DNA of 64,000 nt from Apoda limacodes (GCA_946406115.1 OX291544.1:930001-994000), one strand, 5' to 3'. Counted from the first letter of the stretch, positions 43,441 to 54,983 are shown. Numbers and translations are program-made. Notes: generated by a model from the sequence alone, not told the origin.

Positions 43441-43769
43441 AGCGAAAGAAAATTGCCCAATTTCACAACACTGGTAGAGTAAAAAAATGTCCAATTACAC
43501 AACGAAAATAAAAATAGAAATAAATAATGTTTTTTGTGAAACTGGATATGAGGCCTTAAATTTGAGTGCACCGGTGTGCGCTCACCGTGGGAAAGGTCTG
43601 TGTATTGTTCCGTCGCCAAGTCACAAACTCTTCTTATGACTCCAAATTCGAAGGTCGACCCCCTTTTTGAAAATTGTATTCAAAGTCGGGTTCACCAACT
43701 TAACGCTTGTGGCGTATTATTTTTGCAGTTACTTCGGCTGAAACTTCGGCTGAACAGGTTCGCAAAGGA
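43441..43769. other. Between gypsy fragments; no clear coding
   Basis: Probably gypsy leader or integrase remains, but I cannot align it to a motif. Confidence 0.4.
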
Positions 43770-44040
43770 AAAGCCTGTAAATATTTACACTATTACACTC
43801 ATAAGTTTCGGGCAGTGGTCCGCCTATGTCTGCAAATATTTTCTCATTGGGCTTGGTAGTGACGGACGTGATTATATTATAAATAAGTGGTTAGTTTGAC
43901 GTAAAGGTTTTTTATTTGGCAAGATTTGCAATTTTCTACATAGTATTCGATACCTTGCCTTAGGTTTTTCCACCAGTAGGTACTTACATGGATTTTATTC
44001 TTTCAAACATACAGCAACTCTGGGATGCCCAGTAAAAGGT
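43770..44040 (-). pseudogene. Ty3/gypsy integrase fragment, antisense
   Basis: On the minus strand, with a frameshift: 'YWWKNLRQGIEYYVENCKSC' (about 43985-43920), the C-C half of the HHCC zinc-binding domain, and 'KPNEKIFADIGGPLPETYEC' (about 43855-43795), the start of the catalytic core with its first aspartate. The remaining core is absent. In minus-strand order it precedes the gag remnant at 43440, so it comes from a second copy or a rearrangement. Confidence 0.75.
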
Positions 44041-44208
44041 GAATCATGGTGACGTTTTTATATTTTCTTAAATTCTTCGGGAGTAGAAAATAAAATAGCG
44101 TCACGTTATTATGTTTACTTTCCGTACTGTGAAACAAGATTGCTAGCATATTAAACCTAAATTTTTGTATATAAAATTTGATTGAAAGCGTCGAAAGTAT
44201 TGTAACAT
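44041..44208. other. No gene recognised
   Basis: AT-rich. Confidence 0.4.
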
Positions 44209-44290
44209 ATACACCACTACAAAATCATATGTCGGTAATGTCGTAACACATGCCAGTACAAATCATGTCTCGGTAGTCTCGAAACATATC
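44209..44290. repeat. 40-bp minisatellite, left part (2 units)
   Basis: Units of the form ACAYATACCAGTACAAAATC plus ATGTCTCGGTAGTGTCGTA. The same unit continues on the other side of the RTE fragment at 44768-44960. Confidence 0.85.
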
Positions 44291-44767
44291 GTTCGTTTGT
44301 TTCAGCCGAAAGACGCACACTGCTGAACGTAGGCCTCCCCCATATGCCTCCACAACGACCGGTTCTGAGCCGCCCGCGCCCATTCGCGTCCTGCGGCTCT
44401 GACCAGATCGTCTGTCCACCTGGTAGGAGGCCGGCCCATGCTACGTCTTCCGATCCGTGGTCGCCACTCAAGAACCTTTCTTCCCCATCGGGTATCGGTA
44501 TGACGAGTGATGTGGCCTGCTCATTGCCACTTCATCTTGCTAACTGTTTGAGCTATATCGGTAACCTTAGTTCTTCGGCGAATTTCCTCGTTTCGGATTC
44601 TATCGCGCAATGAAACACCAAGCATAGCTCTTTCCATAGCTCGCTGAGCGACTCTGGACTTATTTAAGGGGCCAACAGTAAGAGACCACGTTTCTGTACC
44701 ATAAGTCATCACTGGCAACACACATTGATTATAAACTTTCGTTTTAGGCACTGAGGTATTTTGGTCG
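44291..44767 (-). pseudogene. RTE LINE 3' end of ORF, inserted in a minisatellite, antisense
   Basis: Minus strand from about 44745: 'PKTKVYNQCVLPVMTYGTET', 'WSLTVGPLNKSRVAQRAMER', 'AMLGVSLRDRIRNEEIRRRT', 'KVTDIAQTVSKMKWQ'. After a stop comes 'RWGRKVLEWRPRIGRRSMGR', then 'PPTRWTDDLVRAAGREWARA' and 'RSLWRHMGEAYVQQCASFG' before the final stop near 44310. This is the complete C-terminal end of RTE-type proteins. One stop and small lesions; RT catalytic part absent. Confidence 0.85.
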
Positions 44768-44960
44768 AACATATCTCGTAACATATATACCAGTACAAAA
44801 CATGTCTCGGTAGTGTAGTAACACATATACCAGTACGAAATCATGTCTCGGCAGTGTTGCAACATATACTAGTAGAAAATCATGTCTCGGTAGTCTCGTA
44901 ACATACATACCAGTACAAATCATGTCTCGGTAGTGCCGTAATATATACATGCCGTAATTT
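44768..44960. repeat. 40-bp minisatellite, right part (4-5 units)
   Basis: Four full units with the motif CATGTCTCGGTAGT and a decayed fifth to about 44960. Confidence 0.85.
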
Positions 44961-45006
44961 ATATTCTTCAAGCTCCACGGCTAAACTAAATAGGCATATA
45001 TTTAAA

Positions 45007-45291
45007 ATGAATGTACATCTGCACAACTTGGCTCATCGTCATAGCGATGCAATTTTATATTTTGACATAAATAAATTTATTTATAATTTTAGACTGACAC
45101 CGGCTGGTATGTCCATGCCTATGAAATGTAGACGAGACATGGCTATGTTGTTAGGTTCCAATATACATGATTTAGATTCAAGTTGTATGGAGGAGTCTAT
45201 TGACCTCTCTAGCGTTAGTGCTATGTCTTATAGTGATGATGTTATTAGCTGCACACAGTCAGTTCCTATTTTAGATCATACTTTAAACTGA
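45007..45291 (+). pseudogene. LINE D4 ORF1 C-terminal fragment
   Basis: Open frame 'MNVHLHNLAHRHSDAILYFD', 'INKFIYNFRLTPAGMSMPMK', 'CRRDMAMLLGSNIHDL', ending at TGA 45289-45291. It corresponds to the end of an SGNH-esterase ORF1, where the D-x-x-H catalytic pair would be; here the expected histidine positions read 'LTPAGMSMP' and no His remains. The N-terminal three quarters is missing, so D4 is 5' truncated inside ORF1. ORF2 opens in another frame across the stop. Confidence 0.7.
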
Positions 45292-45296
45292 GTTCT

Positions 45297-48131
45297 TTGA
45301 CAACAGACAATGCCTGTTTTTTTAACATTGTTCATCAAAATATACAAGGCATTTCTGGCAAGGAATTGGAAATAGAATTATTTTTAAAAAGTCATAATAT
45401 ACATATGTTGTGTGTAACTGAGCATTGGCTAAGTAAACATGAATTAATGTTTAGTTTCCCCAATCATTATTTGTCCAGTGCCTTTATTCGAAAAAATGCT
45501 ATTCGAGGGGCTTCATTAATAATTGTTAATAATAATATACAGTGTAAAGACCGAAAGGATATAGTTAGCCTCTCACTTGAACGCATAATAGAATTGTCTT
45601 GTATAGAACTTAAGAATTGTATTATACTTTGTGTGTATCGCCCCCCTTCTGCAAATTATAATTCTTTTGAGCCTGTAATGGAACAAGTTCTAAAAAAAAT
45701 TTGTCATTCTAAAAAGTCAGTTATTGTTTGTGGTGACTTTAATATTGATCTTTTAGAGAGTTCCCAAACAAGAGATAGATTTATTAACTTATTTACAAGT
45801 TTTGACTTAAATTATTTGTTTCTGGAACCAACTAGAATTACATCGACTTCAGCTACATGTTTAGATAATATTTTCTGTAACGTTGAAGTAAAAGATAAAT
45901 CTATTATTAACAATTTGCCGTCCGATCACTGTGGTCAAATAATAAAAATTCTACACAACTATAAAAAAAAATCTCAACTAGTAACTTGTAGACCTGTGAC
46001 CACTGCTCGATTAAACACTTCTAAAGTTAATATTGAAAAGAAAATTCCATTTTTACATTTCATGCATGATAATGCTAATAATCTTTATAATATTTTTTTT
46101 GATTTCTTAAGTAATGAGTTCGAGCAAGTGTTTAAAGTAAAAACTTTTAGGTCAAATAATAAAATGAAATTCAAGGACTGGGCTACTGTAGGAATACACC
46201 GAAGTCTAACTAGGTTGTATAAGTTGTATGAAATGAAACAATATAACCACAGTCCTACATTCACCAACCATGTCAAAATGTATTCAAAAATATTTAAAAA
46301 AGTATGCAGGGTTGCAAAATCAATACATTTAAGTAATAAAATTAAAAATTCTGATAATAAAATAAAGGCCACATGGAATGTAATTAATAGTGACACAGGA
46401 AAAATTAAACCGCGTGACAATCATTATTCACTTACTGTAAATTCAAAAATAATTGATTCAGATCTTGATGTCGCTAACTCTTTTGAGAAATATTTTACTG
46501 AAATGCCTACAATTACAACTAATGCATTAAATTCCTCTCCATTAGAATCAGAGTTACTTTTAAAATGTAATGTAAATAAATGCAAGGCTGTATTTAAATT
46601 TGAGCATGTTACCTCTGAAGACATCATAAAGACATTTAATTTACTAACTCAGAAAAAAACTTGTGACCTATGGGGTATATCAGTCAAAGTCCTTAGCGGA
46701 ATTATTGATATTATAGCACCAATCTTAGCCATAATATTTAATAAGTGTGTTGACGAAGGGATATTCTCAGACTTAATGAAATATAGTAAAATAATACCAT
46801 TTTTTAAAAGTGGAAGTAAAGATGATCCTTATAATTTGAGACCTATCTCTATACTATCTGCCTTAAGCAAAATTTTTGAAAAAATTATGTTCAATCAGAT
46901 GCTTAAGCATTTTAACTTAAATGGATTACTTCATCCTCAACAGTTTGGTTTTACAAGATGGCGTTCCACAACTGACGCAGGTGGGCAACACCTTATACAG
47001 CATATATTTGCTGCTTGGGAACAGTCACAAAATGCTATTGGTATCTTCTGTGATCTATCAAAGGCATTCGACTGCGTGCAACATGAAACTCTTATACGGA
47101 AACTGAGTCATTATGGTATTGCAGATTTGGCTCTTGAGCTTATCCGCTCATATTTGAGTAGTAGAATGCAGAAGGTTCAAATCAATGAAGTAAAATCCAA
47201 TGGCTCCGAAGTAAAATTAGGAGTTCCTCAAGGTTCTATTTTAGGTCCTTTACTATTTTTAATTTACATAAATGACTTGCCTTTCTTTGTGTAGAAGCTG
47301 TGCAAGATTCTACTATTTGCTGATGACACATCTCTTTTATGACAGAATATAAAACTAATTTTGACGACGTAAGTAGTGCGCTTTCTCAGGTTCTTCTGTG
47401 GTTTACGGCAAATAATTTACTTCTTAATGCGAAAAGACTAAGTGTTTAAAATTTATGATGCCAAATGTCAAAAACATAAGTACAAAATTATCCCTAAACG
47501 GAGAAGAAATAGAACTATTAGACTCAACAGTGTTTCTAGGTATTACATTGGAGAATAGGCTGCAGTGGAACCCTCACATTTCAGTTCTTGCAGGAAAACT
47601 CAGTTCAGCCGCCTATGCAGTTAGGAAAGTTAGGCAGCTTACAGATGTTGACACTGCTCGCTTGGTCTACTTTAGCTATTTCCATTCCGTCATGTCTTAT
47701 GGCATTTTGCTTTGGGGTAAGGCAGCTGATATTGATACAGTCTTTATTTTGCAAAAGAGAGCAGTACGGTCAATTTATAAATTAGGACCTCGAATTTCCC
47801 TTCGGGAACTATTTAGGGAAATTGATATTTTAACTGTTCCTTGCCAATATATCTTCGCTTGTATAATGTATGTACGCCAAAATTGTCACTTATTTGCTAA
47901 AAATAGTGACCTCCACTGTGTTAATACAAGGAATAAGGATAAATTGGTAGTTCCAAAATGTCGTCTTCAGAAGGTACATAGCTCTTTCGCAATACAAAGT
48001 ATATTTTTCTACAATGAAATTCCAGAACATGTGGTTAATTTACCCTCAAATAAATTTAAAATATATGTCAAAGATAGTTTAATGAAAAAAAGCTATTACA
48101 AAATTTATGAATACATAAATGATAAAAATCT
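45297..48131 (+). pseudogene. LINE D4 ORF2: endonuclease and RT, best D copy
   Basis: The open frame has 665 codons to 47294. Endonuclease: 'NIVHQNIQGISGKELEIEL', 'VTEHWLS' (E), 'IILCVYRPPSANYNSF', 'VIVCGDFNIDLLES', 'DHCGQII' at about 45922-45945. Linker to about 46620. RT: 'IIPFFKSGSKDDPYNLRPIS', 'FGFTRWRSTTDAGGQ', 'IGIFCDLSKAFDCV' (catalytic D), 'GVPQGSILGPLLFLIYINDL' then TAG at 47293-47295, 'LLFADDTSLL' (FADD) at about 47310-47340, a frameshift at about 47390-47450, and 'LDSTVFLGITLENRLQWNPH' on to the C-terminal 'FAIQSIFFYNEIPEHVVN' (ORF 47455-48168). The protein starts at a TTG at best; no ATG fits. Its 3' end merges at 48131 into the antisense J arm. Confidence 0.9.
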
Positions 48132-50030
48132 CCAGTACTGTCATCTGCATAGCAATGTATGTTGTTGATGACCAACATCTCATTGATATGCAGTAGAAAC
48201 AACGTCGGAGACAGCACGGAGCCTTGCGGGACACCAGCATTAATGTCCATGCTATCAACTACGGTTCGTATGCGTCTGCCGGACAAAAAGCTAGCCACCC
48301 ATTTGCACAAACCCTCGGGCACTCCGTAAGATAGAAGACCCCGGTGCCAGACCCGATCAAACACCTTCGCTATGTCCAGGCTACTTGCCAATGCCTCCCC
48401 CTGACTCTCAATGGCTAGTGCCCATCGGTGAGTTAGATACACTAGAAGGTTGCCAGTCGAGCGACCGTGGCGAAAGCCATATTGATCACTGACCAGGTCG
48501 TGTTCTTCTAGGCATCTTAGAAGATGTGTGTTGATCACACGCTCCATCACCTTGGAGAGGAGAGAGGTAATAGCGATAGATCTGTAATTCGATGGATCTG
48601 ATCTATCGCCCTTTTTGGGCACCGGGTGCATATTAGCGGTCGTCCATGAGGACGGAAATTGCCTAGTGTGGTAGGAAGGCGCGAAGAGGCGCATGAGTAC
48701 AGGACATAACTCAGGAGCACACTGCTTAAGCACCACTGCTGGTATACCGTCTGGCCCACTCGACTTATGAACGTCTAAAGAAAGCAACGCATACCGGACC
48801 TCCCGTTGTTTTATGGAGATTTCCGGCATGATCTTACCGCACCACGGTATAGTAGGTGGTAAAGCGCCTTCGTCGTTCATATTCGAGTTTGAGGCAAAGA
48901 GACTGCCCAATAGATCGGCTTTCTCTTTAGCACTATGGGCCAAGTTACCATCGGTCTTCCGCAGTGTTGGTAACGACGGCAGCTTTGGCAAGCGTCCAGA
49001 AAGCACGACTCCCAGAAGGATAGCTCGCAAGTCGCCCACCTATTTTGCCGATGAATTGGAATTTTGCTCTGGCAGTTGCTATCTTACTGACCCTCGAGAC
49101 AGCATTTAATTTTTGTTCTACCTCAGAAATATTCAGATCCTTATTATTGCGAGCCGTGATCCAAGCCTCATATGCAGTTTGCTTAAGAGTTTTAGCTTCC
49201 CTGCAAGACCTATTAAACCACGGTCGTTGTTTGACGCCGGCAGTTACTCGCGGGTTAGGAATATAACATTCCATACTAGCGAGGATTGTCTCAGTGACTG
49301 CGACTGCGCAGACGTCAAGATCTTCTGAGTTAAAGCAGATCTGCCTCCACGGGTACGATGCATGAAATTCTCGTAATCCATCCCAGTCTGCCGACTTATA
49401 GTGCCACACACGACGCGATTTAGCTGGCCCAGATGGATCGGGTTGTGTGCATGACACTTGAGTCCGAACGAGACAGTGGTCCGAGGAGCCTAAAGGCGCA
49501 TCCACTGAGACGGAGTATCCGTCCGCACGTGTAGTTGTGTTGTGTAGTTTAGCTAAGAGAATCCATAGGTCAGAGCAAATTCATGAGCAGATATCTCTGC
49601 ATAGTTATCGGTTCGAGATGTTGGGCGTTAAAGTCTCCCACAATAACTAGTTCTGCATTGGGATATTGCTCTAGGACTTTGTCAGTCCTCAAACTCAGGT
49701 GCGTGAAGATTCGAGTTACGTCCGTGTTACCGCTATTAGACCTGTATAAGCACGCATAGATACGAGTGTGGCCGCCGTAATCTATGCGCACCCACAATAT
49801 TGAAAGGTCCCTGTCGTCAAGGCTGTGAAGGCGGCATACGTACACCGGTACGACTCACAAAATTGTGCTCGAGTTTGTAGCCGGGATTATGAAGGTATGA
49901 TGTGTCGGCCGGGCAGGATATCTGCGTCTCCGTTAGGAAAAGAATACCCCTGATGTTGCAAAAATCCACATTATAAGTGGATGAAGTAGCCGCTGTAAAA
50001 ACTCTTTTCCTTTTTGTTCTTTTGGCCATT
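48132..50030 (-). pseudogene. LINE J, left arm copy: endonuclease and RT, antisense
   Basis: Minus strand from the ATG at 50030: 'MAKRTKRKRVFTAATSSTYN', 'VDFCNIRGILFLTETQISCP' (a deletion between the NIRG and LFLTETQ blocks), 'LSILWVRIDYGGHTRIYACL', 'LVIVGDFNAQH' (D, N) followed by a frameshift or deletion, 'LGSSDHCLVRTQVS' (S-D-H), then 'KSADWDGLREFHASYPW'. RT: 'KSSGPDGIPAVVLKQCAPEL', 'VPKKGDRSDPSNYRSIAITS', 'DLVSDQYGFRHGRSTGNLLV', 'ASSLDIAKVFDRVWH' (D), 'NAGVPQGSVLSPTLFLLHIN', 'IHCYADDSTGD' (YADD). The J C-terminal domain is missing because the arm ends at the D4 junction (48131). Frameshifts near 49840, 49560 and 48945-49039. Confidence 0.9.
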
Positions 50031-51136
50031 TTATTTAAAAAAGTTACTTAGACTAAAAATGAGGATTCACTGCACAGACAGCTTAAAGGATAAAAGGTGC
50101 GGTACTAAAACTGCCGAAGCATGGCACAGATAATACAGTTGCTGGCACGGCGGGCGGAAGGGCCCCTGATCCCCCTCTGTTGTAGTAGCAGGGTCCACTC
50201 CGGTCTCCTACTCCGGCACAACTACCACTTCAGAAACTTTACACAGGCTGGCGGATCAGCCTCCCAGGGCGGAGATTAAGTGATCCCTGGGTTCGGGATC
50301 CCGTTCAACCTGCGGGCGGCCGTCGGTCAGCCGTTTCATCAGGTCTCCCTGACCGCCGAACCAGCACGCCGCGTCTACGCCGTGCAATGACAGCAACAAG
50401 CTCCGCCGGTCCTCCGCTGTCCGCGCAGCGAATCCTCAAAGAGCTCTGGCAACCTTACTCACCGCCAGAAACACAACACTACTCAATGTTAGTGTTATTG
50501 TGGCCGCGGTTTTCTGTAAGGTGGAGGTACTTCCCCAGTTCGGGCCGCTCATTCGAGCAAGTACTCGCTATGCCCCGCTTTATTTGTTCGGGCGGCTTAT
50601 TCGAGCGAGTACTTGCAGTGCCCTACCTCTCTTCATCTGTAATTGATTTTCAGTATTTTGCATATAAACGTGTTTAAACCTCGTAATATCATTGGCATGT
50701 TTTTCTAATTTTTGTTCTTTATATAAAGCTGAAAAGTACAGCTTGCGATATTTGATAAAAAAAGTGTTTACTGTGCCACTGGTCTAGCCTGGCGAGGGCA
50801 CCACTGGTAGCTTGCTAGTGGTAGGTCACGTATCCGTTTATTATATAGTGCGCTCGTTGCTAAGGATTGAATTCGACCGGGGTACTCCCCGGTAATTGTT
50901 TCCTCAGTGTGGTACCTACGCATTTAGAGAGAAATACTTTCAGAATATGTTGTTAAGCGCATAATATAATTATCAATCATCCTTTGGTATAATAGGGAAT
51001 TGGAAAGTTTTGCTGCCTAAAGGTAGCCTATTGGAACATTTTTGGTTAGTGTCATTGAAAACAGCACTGTTTCGTTGGGGTTCCAAATTAAAATTTCACT
51101 GTGTTATAAACTGTAACAAAGTCGTATATTATTAAG
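50031..51136 (-). repeat. LINE J upstream region, left arm of the inverted repeat
   Basis: About 1.1 kb upstream of the J start codon. It matches 57561-58668 in inverted orientation with only a handful of differences by eye (for example GAGCTC versus GTGCTC near 50435). It contains a doubled 'ATTCGAGCAAGTACTCGC' motif (about 50551-50568 and 50601-50618) and a GC-rich part typical of LINE 5' UTRs. The inner end is exactly at 51136 (GTCGTATATTATTAAG). Confidence 0.9.
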
Positions 51137-53364
51137 TGTAATAAGTTCTTTTTTTCTTGATGTGGTTATTAAGAAAATGGAACGGTCAGCAGAAGCAATA
51201 TTTATGACGTGGAATTTGAACTGAACTAATGCATCGTATTGTCAACACAATATCTGAGTGCTTACTATTGAAATATGCTTCCCCAAAAGAAGAGTATAGC
51301 TCGATACCGGCTTAGTGTTGTCTATATTTTATAGCTTGTTAAAATTGACAAAATTGTTTTTGTGCTTAATATTGCTAGGCAGAGTTTAAAATACTCATGG
51401 CAGCACGTACCTGCGTGGGCACAATGTTTAAGGAGATAGATGAAATATCTTTAACGCGTATTACGCTGTACAATTTGCTACGAGTGCAGGCCTGGTGACG
51501 TCATGAGTGCTTTACCTAATTTGGTGTAATGTTTTGAAAATTCGTTACTACAGCGGAATATTCGCTTTCACCACAAAGGACAATTTTTAGATAAAAAAGG
51601 CATTTCATTTGAATGAATGCGATTTCGGTATGAGCTGACCCTAACTTTTACTAATTTGAGTGGGTAACTACATATTATTATTATAAATCGTGTTACATTG
51701 TGGATAATATAACCGCAGCAGAAATAAAGAAAAGAATAAAATAAAGTTTTGAATATCCGAAGGTGTACTTCAATATTTTAAAGCCGCAAATTCGGGACCT
51801 AGGTGAGGCCTTATACAAAACTTAAAACATACATAGATAAAACACAAATAAAACATAATAAAATTTTCGAACAGTAAAATGCCAAAGTTGTGACAGTAAA
51901 GTCTGGAGACATGAGCTATGAAAGTACTAAACCACCTAATATAAATTTGTGTTTTGCAATATGGTAATGGTAAATGGTATGTAAAAAAAAAATTAAATAA
52001 ACAATAAGCTAAGAATTAAACAATAAAAAGCAAGTTGACTAAATTAAGAAATCACGATGATCTCAAGTTTATTTTGGTTCGATAAATAGTTTATCCAGAA
52101 TACATCCTTATTGGTTTTAAAAATCTAAAAATTCAAAACATACGTCTCTTTTGATTAAGTGAGCTAGGTAGGTGTGTTAGGAATTCAACAGGGAAAATTA
52201 CACCTAATACAGATTGAGTGACTAGACTTGTTACGATGTTACTGACCAAGGCACACCATTTTTCAAATTACAGTTTTCATTTATTCATGAAGTCAAATGG
52301 CACAAAACACATAGTAGAAAGTTACCGTTTGTAAAACGAACCCCCTCCGTTCTTTCAGTCAGTGGTATAATGAATTTACTTCGAAAACGTAGATACTTAA
52401 TGAGAAAAAAATTTGAAAAACGTAAATAAATCTGTTTAATGATACTATTGATGATACTTGAACAAGCACTTAAAAGAACTTGAAATGCCTATAGCATATA
52501 TAGATAGCAAACAAAAAAAAAATCATTAAATACCAGATCCCTTATCTAATCTGTTCCTTGATAGTAATATTCTGTGTGCTTTCTTTGAATTTCCAGTTTA
52601 AAATTCTTATTGAAATTCCAGTATAAGGGCAGAATAAATACCTTTAAAGCAACTAAATCTCTTAAAAAGAGTAAACATTTTTCGGCCATAATTTGACAGG
52701 TATGGAAAGAGCAAGACAAACATGACAAGACACTTTGCCCTAAGTGCAAAATCCGAATTTGCTTGGAAAGCCAAGTAAAAGTATGCCGAAAATGTTCAAA
52801 TTGATTTACCATTCCAAATTTTATTCGTGATCTTACTACATAGCCAACATGAACAAAAGTATAATTTTCATTTTGGGGTGCCCTATCACCGCTGTGTAGG
52901 AACACTAAATACGCCAGACAGTGTAGGGTTCTAGGGTTAAACCCTAATTTCAAAACTTAAAGCGTATTACCAGTTATTATGCATTTATCTTGAAAAATTC
53001 AGTTCAAACTTTTAACTCAAAAAAATAATGGAAGGATAAAAAACGCTAACTAAGTGCCAAAATACGCTTCGTTAGCTTTTTTTATTAATACCGTAACTAA
53101 GTACTTTATCCCTACATTAAAACTCATATGGTTTCAACATTAACCCTTTTATTGTTAAATGCGTTAATTGCTACAGTAGCTATTGAACTTCAATATTAAA
53201 GTTACGTATGAAATACATTGTTTAATTGGCAGTCTTAAGTTGTCAAAGTGACAAATATTAAGCTGTCGAAGTGACCATAGGCAAAATATATTTTGTTGGT
53301 TTGACAATCGTGAGTTGTCAACATACTTATGGGCAAATTGAGATTACAACAAAATATACTTTAC
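51137..53364. other. Loop region, no gene recognised
   Basis: About 2.2 kb of AT-rich DNA. The longest open frame (135 codons, minus strand 52953-52546) has no recognisable domain, and its composition is like its surroundings. No intron-exon structure or repeat family that I can name. Confidence 0.5.
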
Positions 53365-53616
53365 AAAGCAAATTCGTTAGTACACTTTGCTAATAACACA
53401 AAGTTTCAATAAATTGACTAAATAAAACCTTGTCGCTAGGAATAAGCTAGTTGATAGGGTGGCAACATTAACATAAGTGTAAAATCAAACAAAGCAAATT
53501 CGTTAGTACACTTTGCTAATAACACAAAGTTTCAATAAATTGACTAAATAAAACGTTGTCGCTAGGAATAAGCTAGTTGATAGGGTGGCAACATTAACAC
53601 AAGTGTAAAATCAAAC
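53365..53616. repeat. 126-bp tandem duplication, two near-identical units
   Basis: Units 53365-53490 and 53491-53616 start AAAGCAAATTCGTTAGTACA and end GTGTAAAATCAAAC. The only differences I see are ACC/ACG and ATAAG/ACAAG. Confidence 0.9.
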
Positions 53617-53835
53617 TTAATCATGAGAACAACGTTAGTTTTGTCACTATAGCAAATTTCCAAGTCAGACTGACAACATTTACTTCGTTGTAAAATCAAT
53701 CTTGGTCATTAGACCAACGTTAGCTTTTTCACTATAGCAAATGATCCAGTCAGACTGACAACATTGACATTATTGTGAAATCAAACTTAGTCATGAGAAC
53801 AACGTAACATCGTTGTAGCATTAAACTTCGATAGT
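53617..53835. repeat. Degenerate tandem repeat, unit about 95 bp, over two units
   Basis: Recurring blocks 'CACTATAGCAAAT', 'CAGACTGACAACATT' and 'TTGTAAAATCAA / TTGTGAAATCAA' with 'CATGAGAACAACGT' in each unit. The ends resemble the end of the 126-bp unit, suggesting a common origin. Confidence 0.75.
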
Positions 53836-54687
53836 ATTGTAGAATCATCAAAGTATAAAGTGACAATAAAAACGTTGAGATTCCATATATGGACTTTGGT
53901 GGGCTCCACAGTAAAATAGTTTATTTGTCAAATTGTCAATACTTTTTTTTCCAGTGTAAGGCATCCCCTATAGCAAAGTCTGATATTATTGCTTACGTAC
54001 ATCATAACAGAAACCTTTGTATTAAAAGTTTAAATCTTTATAAACATAATATCAAATTTACATACCCTATTTTGCCGTTTAGGGGATGATTTTCCAAAAA
54101 CAATGAAACACTTAAAAAATCATATATAAATTTCAGGCCAAATACCAAGTTGTATTAATATTTTTTTCCATTATTTTAATCTATAACTGTGCAAACATAC
54201 TTATTAAATAAGAAGTCACAATAGATTTTATTTTAATGTCAAATATAATACGAACGGCGTTTATTTTTTGAGAAAACGAAACAAAGTAACGTCTAAGGTG
54301 CACTAAAAATCGATTAACTTATAAAAAAATTCCTTAAATAGGCTACACAATGAAATATTCGAAACCTGTGGGTAGGTAGACTAAATTGTTATAACATTAT
54401 TTTTAACTCTACCGCATATCTATGCGACGGTTATTGATTTTAGATATTGTTAACAGGCGCGATAATGATTGCCCTTTCTCGATCTCCCGGTAACCAAATT
54501 TTTTTTTGCAAATTATATAAATGGATCTTTATCTGACAATGAATTCAATTTTATACTATATTTTTTGCTCGGTTATCACCAAAAAGTCAAACACCATTCC
54601 AAAACTGTAACGACCCTGTGTAGGTAGTAGGTAGGCCAACGCGGCATACACAAGCCACACACGACCATATTAAGAGGATACGCTTCG
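53836..54687. repeat. Reverse copy of the CCCCTAAAGGG repeat, then AT-rich spacer
   Basis: About 53930-54130 contains TTTGCCGTTTAGGGGATGATTTTCC and an AATGAAACA end, reversed relative to 39095-39150 (stretches longer than 20 are abbreviated in position only). 54131-54687 has no recognisable feature. Confidence 0.5.
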
Positions 54688-54692
54688 CGGCG
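54688..54692. repeat. Transib target-site duplication, left (CGGCG)
   Basis: CGGCG directly before the left end; repeated at 57550-57554. Five-base GC-rich duplications are the Transib signature. Confidence 0.95.
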
Positions 54693-54718
54693 CACAGTGG
54701 GGTATTTCAATGTAAAAA
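54693..54718 (+). repeat. Transib left TIR
   Basis: Heptamer CACAGTG, GGGTATTT, then an A5 core at about 54712-54716. Confidence 0.9.
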
Positions 54719-54983
54719 TTGGTCATAATACCTTTTCCGCAAGTTGTTAGGTTAGTAGAGTATCTTACATCGTTAGAAAGAGAAAGAAACAAAGCATTCG
54801 ATAACAATAGAATCAAATACCAGAAGCTAAAATCGGCCCGCACCGCTCAGTCCGGATTCACCGTTCATTCATTGTGTTCGTGTACGATATCCAGGTGCTT
54901 AAAAATTGTGTTTAAACAATCAACTGTGATTTTTTCAAAATACATATTTGTTAAAAAGTTTGTGATGGATTCTGTGGAGCCAG

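Noticed and set aside
52546..52953. 135-codon minus-strand frame in the loop region
   Set aside because: No recognisable domain, no conserved neighbours, composition like the surrounding DNA; likely chance.
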